Source: Prorocentrum cordatum (Eukaryota > Sar > Dinophyceae > Prorocentrales > Prorocentraceae). From it: a stretch of 37,500 nucleotides of DNA. Below, one piece after another: positions 10,049 through 19,439 of the stretch. Below the pieces are notes generated by a model. That model did no database searches, was not told the origin of the DNA, and worked only from the letters and a program-made list of their open reading frames with translations. The DNA lies in contig CAUYUJ010003690.1 of assembly GCA_963575745.1 (NCBI GenBank), forward strand, positions 27,501-65,000, read 5' to 3'. The translations under genes and the position numbers were made by a program. The first letter of the stretch is position 1; every line of letters starts with the position of its first letter.

Positions 10049-10061
10049 GTAATCCCACCAG
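10049..10061 (+). repeat. GTAATCCCACCAG motif without an A-tail
   Basis: A member of the GTAnnCCCACCAG family that is not preceded by an A-run and is followed by CCCTTTGGGCG. The copy at 28,918 is followed by CCCTTTGCGGC. This may be an unoccupied version of the target sequence. Confidence 0.55.
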
Positions 10062-10525
10062 CCCTTTGGGCGTGAGTGGTTTAGCGAGCTCTCTCTGTTC
10101 TCAACCCCCCTTCTTCCCCTTCGGGGAGGGGTTTACTCCTCCCCCTCCCCCCTCCCCCTGGGCCTGGAGAGGTCCCTCCGCGGGTGGCCGGCGGGGTCTT
10201 TTTCGACTCCTGGGAGGGCTAAAAAACGACACCATTCACGAGGATTCTGGCCCCGACGGGGGGAGGCAGAAAAGTGCTCCCCTCTTCTTTGAAGCCAGAA
10301 TCATTGATTTTACTACGGTTTTGGCCCCATTTTGGCCTTCTGAAGGGGGCAGCGCTAATGCTCCCCTCTTCTTTCAAGCCAAAATCATTGATTTTACTAA
10401 GGTTCTGGCCCCATTTTGGCCATCTGAGGGGGCAGCGCTAATTAAAGCTCCCCTCTTCTGTGATCGATTTCCTCCAAGATGGCCCCAAGAAGCGCCCAGG
10501 AGGCACCAATAGGCCCCAAGATGGC
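10062..10525 (+). repeat. Dispersed repeat, inverted relative at 30,440-30,722
   Basis: In order it contains CCCTTTGGGCG, a segment CTTCTTCCCCTTCGGGGAGG plus GGTTTAC, C-rich sequence, two tandem ~82-bp units of the type ATTGATTTTACTAAGGTT then GGCCCCATTTTGGCC then GGGGGCAGCGCTAAT (from ~10,305 and ~10,387), and TGATCGATTTCCTCCAAGATG leading into AAGATGGCCCC repeats. The reverse complement of 30,440-30,722 shows the same blocks in the same order. Confidence 0.75.
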
Positions 10526-10600
10526 CCCAAGAGGCCGCCAGGAGGCCCCCAAGAGGATCCCAAACGGCCCAAAGAGGCCCCCCCGAGGCACCCAAGACGC
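10526..10600 (+). repeat. AAGATGGCCCC-type degenerate repeat
   Basis: Short units such as CCCCAAGATGGCCCCAAGAGG continue directly from the dispersed repeat. They are the complementary sense to the CTTGGGG tracts. Confidence 0.55.
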
Positions 10601-10659
10601 CGAAAAGCCCATCAGGACGACCCTCTACTCGCCTGGGCGTCGTTTCTGGACGGGCAGGA

Positions 10660-10858
10660 GGAGGGGCCCGAACGACTCACACCAGGACGAGGGGCCCGAA
10701 CAACTCACACCACGAGAAGCCCGAACGACTCACACCAGGACGAAGAGCCCGAACGACTCACACCACGAAGAGCCCGAACGACTCACACCAGGAAGAAGGG
10801 CCCGAACGACTCACACCAGGACGAGAAACCCCAAACGACTCAAACCACGAGGAGCGCT
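10660..10858 (+). repeat. Minisatellite, ~7 units alternating 28 and 25 bp
   Basis: The unit core is GCCCGAACGACTCACACCA. Successive units end alternately in GGACGA and CGA, so the length alternates between about 28 and 25 bp. One unit has GAACAACTC and the last has AAACGACTCAAACC. One frame reads as repeated NDSHQDE-like peptides, but mixed unit lengths throw the frame, which argues against coding. Confidence 0.85.
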
Positions 10859-11026
10859 TTCTCTCCCTCCTCCTCCGCCTCGTCCTTCTCCCGCTCCCAC
10901 CACAAGGAGGATGTACAAGGAGGCGGGAGGAAGGAGGAACAGGGGAGATATGCGGGGGCAGGCGGAAACACGCCTGAAAAACACGATTGTCGCCATGCTT
11001 CGCTAGAGTTGCTGTTTTGAGATGGG

Positions 11027-11039
11027 CTGGTGGGGATAC
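11027..11039 (-). repeat. GTATCCCCACCAG motif, minus strand
   Basis: On the minus strand it reads CGCTTCGC then GTATCCCCACCAG then CCCATC. There is no A-run before it. The surroundings (CGCNCGCG before, CCCAT after) resemble the motif sites at 1992 and 29,607, so it may be another unoccupied target. Confidence 0.5.
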
Positions 11040-11239
11040 GCGAAGCGTGAAGAATTTGTTTGGCAAATCCCATGCGGCACCGATTGGTGTTGCTCAGTGG
11101 ACCTTGCAAGCGCATCTCTACGGCCGCACTGGTGCGGCCGCGATGGCACCTGCCGATGGAAACGTGTTAGCGCGTCTCAAAGGCAGCGCTGGCGTGTGGG
11201 CGTTTCAGTGCGGGTCGGCGACTTGGGGGGTGGGCGCGA

Positions 11240-11475
11240 TATCGTGATGGCGTCGGCAACGGCGGCAACCGAGATGATGATAGCGATGGTGGTGGCGATG
11301 ATGACGATGACGACGGCAAGGTCAATGACGGCGCCGATGCTAGTGTGCTAATTAGTGAGGGCGACGATGATGATGTCCATGTGTCGGTGATGAAAGTGAT
11401 TGTGCTGATGATGGCGGCAATGGCGGCGATTAGCGATGACGATTGCGGCGATGATGCAATGGTGCGGATGAGGGT
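11240..11475 (+). repeat. Imperfect GAT/GGC-rich tract
   Basis: GATGATGAT, GGCGGC and GACGAC words in no strict order. Low-complexity frames only. Confidence 0.55.
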
Positions 11476-11479
11476 AACG

Positions 11480-12300
11480 AAGAAGTGCGCGCACAGAAAT
11501 TCACGAGTTATGGCAGACAGGTTGTTGACAAAGGTTTTTTCAAATCCCGTTTGTTTGAAGGGTTCTATTCTGAAAAGCTGAGAACATCAATTGTTCTGGG
11601 CGGATTTCGGCACGCGCAAGTGGCGGCGCGATGATGTGGTCCGCGTAGTATGTTGTATACGGACTCGTGCACTGTGCGCAAGGTAGACGCGCATGCACCG
11701 CGTTGTGAGACGAGAGTGCGGGATCTGAGCGAGATTGCTAAAATCAGGTGGTTTCCTTGTGATTTCAGAAAGTGCGAGAGGGAAGTTAATCTGCCAGACT
11801 TTTAATGCCAAACCAAAGGTTGTTTGTATGCTTTTACGCTTGCAAGACTCATGCGTTTTGGTCTGGTTTTGACATGTGCGCTCGCGTGCGGACTTCTTGG
11901 TCTGTTTTGCAGCGGGCTCGTGGGAAATTATCTTGTGAGATACACGAGTGTGCGCGCATTGCGCTATTTGACAGGGATGCCGGGGGGCGGGGGGCGATAC
12001 CAGTTTGTCTGGGATGGGATGATTTCGAATTGGCAGTGGAAGATGAGGCAGAATGATATGCAAGTCGTAATACAGCAAGGAGAGAAGTTGATTCCAGGTT
12101 CGGGAGGATGGCAGAGTCGATTCTTCATGTGCAGCGAGATCGAGTATGGTGTAAGCCATGTGGTGCAATCCGCGCTGTGCAATCCAGGTGCTGCAACTCG
12201 TGCGATCCACCTGTGCGTGGTGCAAGATATGTAATGCAATTTCTGTGGCACGAGCTGTGCGCCGCAAGCTATGTGATGCATCCCGTACCTAGACATCCGA
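11480..12300. other. No recognisable gene
   Basis: About 0.8 kb of less GC-rich sequence. Between 12,150 and 12,285 the word GTGATGCAA/GTGCAATC recurs loosely. A similar TGTGATGCAAT and TGTGGC occur at 8,270-8,290. No protein family is recognised in any frame. Confidence 0.4.
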
Positions 12301-12301
12301 C

Positions 12302-12456
12302 GTCTGGAATTCTTCGAGACGCGGGGTCCCGACCTCCCGACCACTTCCCTGGGACCGGTTTTCCATCCCGAGTCGTCTTTTGACGGTCCCGAGGCCCGGC
12401 CAGGGCCCCGAGAGGGCAAAAACTATGAAAAATGTCTGTCTCGATTTTTTCGAGAC
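12302..12456 (-). repeat. 155-bp hairpin-ended repeat, copy 1
   Basis: The reverse complement aligns with 32,168-32,323, sharing GGGCCTCGGGACCGTCAAAA, GACGACTC and AAAACCGG. The end at 12,438-12,456 is a perfect stem-loop, GTCTCG-ATTTTTT-CGAGAC on the plus strand. The other end (12,302-12,320) is an imperfect version, GTCTGG-AATTCTT-CGAGAC. Each end thus forms its own small hairpin, unlike an ordinary MITE. Confidence 0.8.
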
Positions 12457-12617
12457 GCCCGATGTCTGGGCATGGCCTGGTGGAAACTATGCGATGCAGG
12501 CTGCGTGCTGCAGGCCGTGGCCTGCGAGCTGCGTGGTGCACCCGGCGCCGGGCGCCCACGAGGCCGCCACGGGCGGGCCCCGTGCGAAACCCCGTGACGC
12601 CCACCCCGTGCACGTGG

Positions 12618-13170
12618 CGCCTCCTCCTCCTCCTGCCTCCTCCTGCCTCCTCCTCCTCCTCCTGCCTCCTCCCCCTCCTCCTCCTCCTCCTCCTCCTCCT
12701 CCTCCTCCTCCTCCTCCTCTCCTCCTCCTCCTCCTCCTCCTCCTGCCTCCTCCTCCTCCTCCTTCCCCTCCTCCTCCTCTCCTGCCTCCTCCTCCTCCTC
12801 CTCCTCCTCCTCCTCCTCCCTCCTCCTCCTCCTCCTCTCTCCTCCTCCTCCTCCTCCTCCTGCCTCCTCCCCCTCCTCCTCCTCCTCCTCCTCCTCCTCC
12901 TCCTCCTCCTCCTCCCTCCTCCTCCTCCTCCTCCTCCTCCTCCTCCTCCTCCTCCTCCTCCTCCTCCTCCTGCCTCTCCTTCCTCCTCCCCCCTCCTCCT
13001 CCTCCTCCTGCCTCCTCCTCCTCCTCCTCCGCCTCCTCCTCCTCCTCCTCCTCCTCCTCCCCCTCCTCCTCCTCCTCCTCCTCCTCCTCCTCCTCCTCCT
13101 CCTCCTCCTCCTCCTCCCTCCTCCTCCTCCTCCTCCTCCTCCTCCTCCTCCTCCTCCTCCTCCTACCTCC
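12618..13170 (+). repeat. (TCC)n array, ~550 bp
   Basis: TCC triplets with CTGCC and CCC interruptions. The tract is stop-free in all forward frames, so the reading frame of the downstream LINE remnant runs open through it as S/P/L homopolymers. That extension is fortuitous. The array directly abuts the truncated 5' end of the LINE. Confidence 0.95.
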
Positions 13171-13181
13171 CTCCCTCGCTT

Positions 13182-16082
13182 AGTCAGGTGCTGGTTATAG
13201 TATCAGAGGCCTTTGCGCGCCGTGGACATATCCTCAATATTGGGCCGTCTAAGACTGCCGCGCTGATCAAATGGCGCGGGCCAGGCACCAAGAACGCACG
13301 ACATACAGCATGGCACGTGCACGACGGACGGGTCACGGGACATTCGGATATACTAGGACAGCTCAGTGTGCCGATCGTACACCACTACGTACATCTAGGG
13401 TCGGTGATCGATGCGAACTCTGCGATGCTGCCCGAGATACGTTACCGAGCTACCTCGACAGCCTCGTCGCTGCAGGTTCTTCGACGACGTGTTTTTTCGA
13501 CCGACGACCTAGCACTACACCACCGACTTGTGCTAGCCGACAGTCTGGTCATGTCAGGGCGACTGTACAATGCAGGGGCGTGGGGAGTGCTAACGACCTC
13601 GGAGGCCAAGCTGGCCCATCTGGAAACCATGAAGGTATACCGAGCCGCGGCTCGAGTCCGCTTCCAGGAACATGATTCGCAGGTGTCCGACGCCCTTGTG
13701 CTTGCGAGGCTGCGCAGACCTACCCCCGCCAACACTCTCCGACGTCTCCGACTACTCGGCTCGCTGTATCATACGGGGCCTCTCCTCGTTTTCTCCCTCG
13801 TTGCCGCAGAGTGGCGCGCTGCCTCCGATGCCCCCGCACGCGAGCGCACTACTCTTGGACAGTGGATCCAGGACCTTGCCTGGCTACGATGTGCCGTCAA
13901 ACAGTGCCAGGACCTACCAGCCCCAGCTGAAGACCTCAAACCCTGGGCAACATTTATACGACGAAGTCAGACAGCCTGGAAGCGCATCATACAAGTGGCG
14001 ATGCACGCGTACACCCAGTACATTTCCAGGAAAGAGCTTGCTTCCCATATGGAATCCCAGTTTTTTGCAGCTGTAAGGCCAGCAGGTGTGCCAGAACGTG
14101 TGTATACCGACGAGCACGGGCTAATCGTCCCACCGCCGTCTCCCGTGCAGGCAGCTACCATGGAGTGCCCATGGTGCGGTGAGGTTTTCGCACGACATCG
14201 AGCAATGCGCACACATGTCGCCCGTACACACCGACAGATTGCGACACTTGCGCGCGGTTATGCTGCTAGGGACGGTTCATGTGCAGTGTGTCTGTTAAAG
14301 TTCAACGCCAGACCCCACCTCATCGACCACCTGTCGAGTGATTCCCCTCGATGCCTGCTGGGCGGCCTCTTAACTACAGACAACCCAGCACACCACCTAG
14401 ACGACACGACTACACCACCTCGACCAATCGGAGCTACACCCCACATCAAGATTCCCCGCCGACATGTGATCGTACCCACGACGCGGCTACTTGGGCCGCT
14501 CACTCAACTGGCTACCGACCTAGCGACGTTGGTTACACAGGAGTACGCCCGCCAGGTTTTACTTGAATCGGACCCCTACCTCACACCTGCCGCCTGCGCG
14601 GCACTCATGCCACCTTCCCCTGTCCCACTTCTAGGCGCTCCCCCACCCGCCCAGTACCCGCCAGTACAGACGGAGCGGTATCCGACGCGTATGTTTCTGA
14701 CCGAGCAGTATACACATGCAGCTGCTCAGGTTCTGCCGTCAGCGATCCGACGGTCAGAGTACTACATACTAAACCTATATTGTGGGAGACGCCGTCCTGG
14801 GGATATTCAGGCTTGCTTAGAAATGGAGTACCATACCGATTTCGCCGTATACGTACTTTCGATCGATATCGCTATCGATCCCTTTCTTGGCAATATGATG
14901 CGCCGTGAATCCCTAGACATTTGGAAGGAACACATTCGTGCCAAACGTGTTGCGCTGTCAGGAGGAGGGCCCCCGTGCGAAACATGGGTTGCCATGCGCT
15001 GGGCCCTTGACAAGGGCCCCCCACCACTACGTTCCCACGACGATTTCTGGGGCCTGCTTTCGGTTACGCCGCGCCAGATGGAACAGCTACGTGTGGGCAA
15101 TGAGCTCCTTGGAGCCATGATTGAGCTTTTCGCCGAACATTTGATTGTGGGCACTTGCTGCTGGATGGAGCATCCCATGCCAGCCGACTGGAGACAGGCA
15201 GCTGTGAGTTCTTTCTTTTGCCCCCCCCCCCTACGGGCCATCATGGCCTCCCCAGCCGCGACCGTGACAGACTTCGACCAATGCGAACACGGCCAGGTTG
15301 CTCGAGCTCCCACCCGTATTCTGGCGCTGCGGATGGAAACCCTTTCTGGTAGGCTTCTGGAGACCCCAGGTCGTGGAAGATGTTCTCACGGACGGGGGGC
15401 CCACGAGGTACTCATGGGGTTCGATCGGGCCCGAGACGAGTGGCGTACTGCCAAGAAGAAGACATACCCCCCTGCTCTATGTCGAGTATTGGCCGACGGT
15501 ATCACAGACGCGATCAACCATATGTGTGCGACGTGTGACGACGATACACTGCCAGAGGACATGAGGGAGGAGGAGGAGGAGTTTCGTGGGTCCCTGTCAG
15601 CTTTTTATGTAGCATGGGACCCATATCTCGGTACTGACGAGTCTTGGGCGCCCGATTTTGTCGATTCTCGGTCCCGGAAGGTGCGTGCCGATCCAGAGCG
15701 CCACAGGTTCCTCCCCCCCGAATCGCCAGCCACCGAGTTTGCAGACGCAGGCGTTGTGTATGATTCCACTGCGGAGCCGCGGGACCCCGGCCCGATCGAG
15801 GCCTCAGAGGAACAGGAATATGCAGATGTACTTGCTTTCCTGGATGGCATTGAGTTGCCACCACCTGGCTCGCTTGCTCCGCCCCTTGTACCCGTTTCCC
15901 AATCTCCGCGTCCCCCGCCGCCCCCACAGCCCGTTGAGATTACACCAGAGTTGCGTACCCTAATTGCTGCCAAGCGTGCGCAAGCTAGAGAGCGACGTCG
16001 GATTCGACTCGCTCAGCGAATAGCCCCATGGACTTTCCAACCCGGTTTCGGGGTAGGGCTGTTTGATAATGCGCATGAGTAA
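13182..16082 (+). CDS. 5'-truncated LINE ORF: RT thumb, C2H2 fingers, methyltransferase-like domain
   Basis: A 966-codon frame ends at TGAGTAAA (TAA 16,080-16,082). Counting from 13,182, residues ~16-26 (GHILNIGPSKT) and ~67-75 (YVHLGSVID), with the following L-rich segment, are the part after the catalytic aspartates of a LINE reverse transcriptase. The FADD motif and everything before it are missing, cut at the TCC array. Residues ~329-350 (CPWCGEVFARHRAMRTHVARTH) are a C2H2 finger, and ~367 onwards (CAVCLLKF...H...) a second finger-like unit. From ~529 there are motifs ordered as in C5-cytosine methyltransferases: ILNLYCGRRRPGD (I), SIDIAID (II), SGGGPPCETW (IV, with the PC pair), MEHP (ENV position), QCEHGQVARAPT. 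The copy is uninterrupted, so it is recent or constrained. Enzyme activity is not shown; dinoflagellate retroelements with captured methyltransferases are known from the literature. Confidence 0.8.
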   Translation, partial: SQVLVIVSEAFARRGHILNIGPSKTAALIKWRGPGTKNARHTAWHVHDGRVTGHSDILGQLSVPIVHHYVHLGSVIDANSAMLPEIRYRATSTASSLQVLRRRVFSTDDLALHHRLVLADSLVMSGRLYNAGAWGVLTTSEAKLAHLETMKVYRAAARVRFQEHDSQVSDALVLARLRRPTPANTLRRLRLLGSLYHTGPLLVFSLVAAEWRAASDAPARERTTLGQWIQDLAWLRCAVKQCQDLPAPAEDLKPWATFIRRSQTAWKRIIQVAMHAYTQYISRKELASHMESQFFAAVRPAGVPERVYTDEHGLIVPPPSPVQAATMECPWCGEVFARHRAMRTHVARTHRQIATLARGYAARDGSCAVCLLKFNARPHLIDHLSSDSPRCLLGGLLTTDNPAHHLDDTTTPPRPIGATPHIKIPRRHVIVPTTRLLGPLTQLATDLATLVTQEYARQVLLESDPYLTPAACAALMPPSPVPLLGAPPPAQYPPVQTERYPTRMFLTEQYTHAAAQVLPSAIRRSEYYILNLYCGRRRPGDIQACLEMEYHTDFAVYVLSIDIAIDPFLGNMMRRESLDIWKEHIRAKRVALSGGGPPCETWVAMRWALDKGPPPLRSHDDFWGLLSVTPRQMEQLRVGNELLGAMIELFAEHLIVGTCCWMEHPMPADWRQAAVSSFFCPPPLRAIMASPAATVTDFDQCEHGQVARAPTRILALRMETLSGRLLETPGRGRCSHGRGAHEVLMGFDRARDEWRTAKKKTYPPALCRVLADGITDAINHMCATCDDDTLPEDMREEEEEFRGSLSAFYVAWDPYLGTDESWAPDFVDSRSRKVRADPERHRFLPPESPATEFADAGVVYDSTAEPRDPGPIEASEEQEYADVLAFLDGIELPPPGSLAPPLVPVSQSPRPPPPPQPVEITPELRTLIAAKRAQARERRRIRLAQRIAPWTFQPGFGVGLFDNAHE

Positions 16083-17760
16083 ATAGGATGTTGGGTGGAG
16101 GGCCTCAGGTGTAGGTAGTGGATGGGTAAGGGATTGCTTTCTCAGTCAGGCACTTTGTCAGCCCTGGCCTTGCTCTCACAAATGTTTCGTCTTTCGAGCC
16201 TTGCGCTGCCTCTTTTATCTCACCTTATTAGATGCTCACAGGCACCCGCGCCACGCACGCGGCACTTGGGTGGACCACCGTCTTGGGTGGTGACAGGCTA
16301 GCAGGCTGACAGTGGGGTACTTGTGCGGCCGTGCTTTGATCTCTCCGCCTATGTTGCCATTGTTTCGAGCTTTGCGAAGACCTTGCTTGCCTCCAGAGTT
16401 GCGCCACAGTAGGCCTAACTTTCGTGTGGATCAGTTTTGCTGCAGACAGCCTCTCTTGGACCATGGATGTGTGTCTGTCGGCCACCTTCAGTTTCCAGGA
16501 GTATCCGATTGCAGCAGTTTCAGGTGCTTCTTGTAGTATGGAGGGAACATTGGGTGATGGGATTGGTTGATCGGGCAGCGGAGGTTTTAGCAGCGAGGCA
16601 GTGTAGCAACAGTCAGAGAGAGCGGCAGCCCGCCTCTCTTGCTCTCTCGTGCGCACGCCTTCCTGCATGTGCTGTCCCGCCCGCTTGCCCACTCTCTCGC
16701 TGGCAATAAATTTCAGACAGTGCGCAACAGGTTTCACTGAAAGCAGTTGACGCGCGCAACTGTCGACAGCTCGAGCGTCAGCGTGGTCGGCCGAACCGAG
16801 GGTCGAACCGTGAGGGGAGGGGGCCATAGTGGGCGCTCCGAAAGGAACTCGCGAAGCCCCCGCCCCACAGCGGCGCTCGCCGAGGTAAAGTCGTTGAGTG
16901 CAGCTGTTTTGAGAGCTGACAGCGGTCGAGGAGATCGCAACATGTATTCGGGAGGGGGTGGAGTATGTCAGGTTGGGCGGACGTGCTGAGTTCAGAGAGG
17001 CATGCGCCTGCCCCTCTTGCTTCTTTCCGCCGCCGCCTGCTTGCCACCCGCTCGCCTGCTCTCTCTCCACCGTCAACCTGGACAGAGGTGCGCCCCCTCG
17101 CGTTTCTGTCACCGACCGACTGTCAAGCTTCAAGCCTTGGCCCGTGGGGGGCAGCGGCAGGGGGCTCGGTGAGCGTAGTCCGTCGCTAACCACACACCCG
17201 TTGCGTGTGGCACCGAACCCCCGAGTGTCCGTCGGTCCGCGCGCCGCCAGCCAGGCGCTCATGCGGCTGCACGCCGCAGCCCCCGCTTGCCGCCAGCCTT
17301 TCTTGCTTTTGTCTTGCAGATAAGGATGGGAGTGGGAGTGACCGGCAGTTTTGTGGAGGGGTTAAGGCAGCGAGTACATCTCTGTCAAGCGTGTTGTCCT
17401 GGTGCTGCCAGGGTTACGCCGAGAGCAACCGCGCAGGATTGCCCACCCTGGCCGCCGCCACTTCCTGGCCACGGTTGAAAGTTTCAATCCTTTGCCGCCT
17501 AGTACCAGACGCTCTGCGTCCACATTGCTGCCTCGCACCCAGTCGTGCGCGTAGTTAATACTATGGGACTGGGTGGGATTCATGGGATTTGGCAGGTTGG
17601 TTGGAGGAAGTTACTGTCTGACTTGACTTCAGGTGCCCGTGCAGAGTTTGCGAGTTTCGCCTCTTAGTACAGCCACACGCGTTGACTGTGCTGACTGCCT
17701 CTGCTAGCAGCAGCGCCGCCATTAGCTGACAGGCCATACGCTTCATCAGCAGCGCAATCC
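16083..17760 (+). other. Non-coding region 3' of the LINE ORF
   Basis: No frame here looks like protein. The first part is presumably the LINE 3' UTR, but I cannot place its end: there is no A-tail followed by a recognisable target duplication. Loosely similar CTCTCTTGCTCTCTCG-like pyrimidine tracts recur near 16,640, 17,010 and 17,290. An AATAAA occurs at 16,704-16,709, of unknown relevance in this lineage. Confidence 0.4.
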
Positions 17761-17771
17761 AAAAAATCCAG

Positions 17772-17930
17772 CCCTCCCTCCCTCCTGCCTCCTCCTCCTG
17801 CCTCCTCCTCCTCCTCCTCCTCCTCCTCCTCCTGCCTCCTCCTCCTCCTCCTCCTCCTCCTCCTCCTCCTCCTCCTGCTTCCTCCTCCTCCTCCCTCCTC
17901 CTCCTCCTCCTCCTCCTCCTCCTCCTCCAG
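17772..17930 (+). repeat. (TCC)n array
   Basis: TCC triplets with CTGCC interruptions like those of the 12.6-13.17 kb array. It is followed by GCGCCCACGAGGCCTCCACG; almost the same words (GCGCCCACGAGGCCGCCACG) precede the other array near 12,552. Confidence 0.9.
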
Positions 17931-18099
17931 CGCACGGTGCGCCCACGAGGCCTCCACGACCGGCCGCGGGCCACCAGCCTGGCGCTGGGCAGAATCTCGA
18001 CACGCCCATGCAATTGCTTACGAACGCGAGCAAGAACCCTTAAAATGCGAGCACGACTTGGGGAATCACGTGTTTTAATTATCAGGCCCATCTCTTTCA

Positions 18100-18330
18100 G
18101 ATCGCTTTGGGGGCGCTTCAGAGATTCCCAGGACGGCCCCGCAACGCCCAAACGAAACTCGAAGAAGGGTCCCAGAGCGCCCCAAGACGGCCAAAGAGAG
18201 CGCCGAGACAGCCCACAGGCCCCCCGAAGAACCATAAGAGGCGACAGGACGGCTTAAGGGGTCCTGAGAACTCCCTGGGAGGCCCCAAAAATCATTCCGC
18301 ATGCCTCCAAGAGGCCCCCAAGGCAGCAAG
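18100..18330 (+). repeat. AAGACGGCCC-type degenerate repeat
   Basis: Units such as CCCAAGACGGCCAAAGAGAG and GGCCCCAAAAATC, in the same sense as the satellite that follows at 19.4 kb. Confidence 0.5.
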
Positions 18331-18373
18331 GAGGCGCTCACGAGCATCCTAGATTCCAAACAGGGCCAGTTTG

Positions 18374-18499
18374 TGATGCTGATGCTGGTGATGCTGATGA
18401 TGCTGATGTAGATGCTGTTGCAGATGCTGATGCTGCTGCAGATGATGATGCTGCTCCTGCTGCTGCTGCTGCTGATGCTGATGCTGATGCTGATGATGA

Positions 18500-18533
<34 letters not shown>

Positions 18534-18740
18534 GGTGATGGTCATGGTCATGGTCATGGTCATGGTCATGGTATTGTTAATGATGATGGTGATGGCGATG
18601 ATGATGATGGTAATGATAATGATGGTGGTGATGATGGACGTGATGATAAGGATGATGGCGATGGTGATGGCGATAGATATGGTTATGTTGTTGATAATGG
18701 TGATGATGATGAGGATGATGAGGATGATGATGGCGAGGAG
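18374..18740 (+). repeat. GATGCT/GAT/GGTCAT compound microsatellite
   Basis: Successive blocks of (GATGCT)n, (GCT)n, (GAT)n, (GGT)n and five to six (GGTCAT) units, then degenerate GATGATGG to ~18,740. Methionine/leucine-rich and histidine/isoleucine-rich open frames across it are artefacts. Confidence 0.85.
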
Positions 18741-18901
18741 GAACAAGGAGAAGGACGAGGAGGAGGTCCGCTGCGGGATGATGAGAGAGGACTGAGGGAT
18801 GAAGTGGACGAGCCAGAGGATGGGGAGGATTGTGGAGGACCGAGGAGGAGGAGGAGGAAAAGGTGGAGAAGTGACACATCCTCTGTCGCTTGCCTTCCGG
18901 A

Positions 18902-18903
<2 letters not shown>

Positions 18904-18937
<34 letters not shown>

Positions 18938-19015
18938 AAAGAGAGTGTGTGTGTGTCTGTGATCCAGACATATATGTACGTAAACATATATTTGCACATA
19001 TATACACACAAGACT
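18904..19015 (+). repeat. (GA)n and (GT)n plus TATA-rich microsatellites
   Basis: GA dinucleotides at ~18,904-18,931, GT at ~18,944-18,956, then ACATATAT words to ~19,010. Confidence 0.85.
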
Positions 19016-19439
19016 GCATTGGCGCTTCGCGCCATGCACCTTGTTCCTGGTAGTTTCGGATGCAGGCGGCTCGCGTGCGCGTGGACATGGGGCGGGCCGC
19101 CGTGAAGCTGGGATGGGTGAGGGGGTCCTAAGCGGGAGCGACCGTACGACACCAGCTGAGGCCAGCTCAGGGCGGGTTCGGAGCCCAGAGGCGCGAAGAT
19201 GTCTCGCACACGAATGCATCCGCTTTGCTCGGAGGCATCGTCGCAGAGGAGGGACGCCAGAGCTTGACACAAACGGCTGCGCACAACAGGCGTAGGACAC
19301 GCGAGGGGGAGTCCAAGAGACCCCCGGGACCATCCGACAGGGCTTCCAGAGGGGCTCCGCATTGTCCGAGAGAGGCCCACGACGGGCCCTGGAGAGGCCC
19401 ATGGCAGGCTGAAGACCTCCCCGGGAGGCCAAACTCCAT

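Noticed and set aside
10328-10420. CCATTTTGGC, twice, resembling part of the dinoflagellate spliced leader
   Set aside because: Only about ten bases match. The rest of the leader (TCAAG end and 5' part) is absent, and the words sit inside a tandem repeat unit. No relict spliced leader is supported anywhere in the window.
12432-13181. The LINE frame extends upstream as ~250 codons of S/P/L, giving a 1,216-residue open frame
   Set aside because: This is a TCC microsatellite open in all frames. The homopolymer runs are not part of the LINE protein.
16228-17262. 344-codon minus-strand frame
   Set aside because: GC-rich sequence without motifs, with equally long competing frames on the plus strand.
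18075-19088. A 337-codon minus-strand frame rich in I, S and T
   Set aside because: It is a read-through of the GAT/ATC microsatellite.
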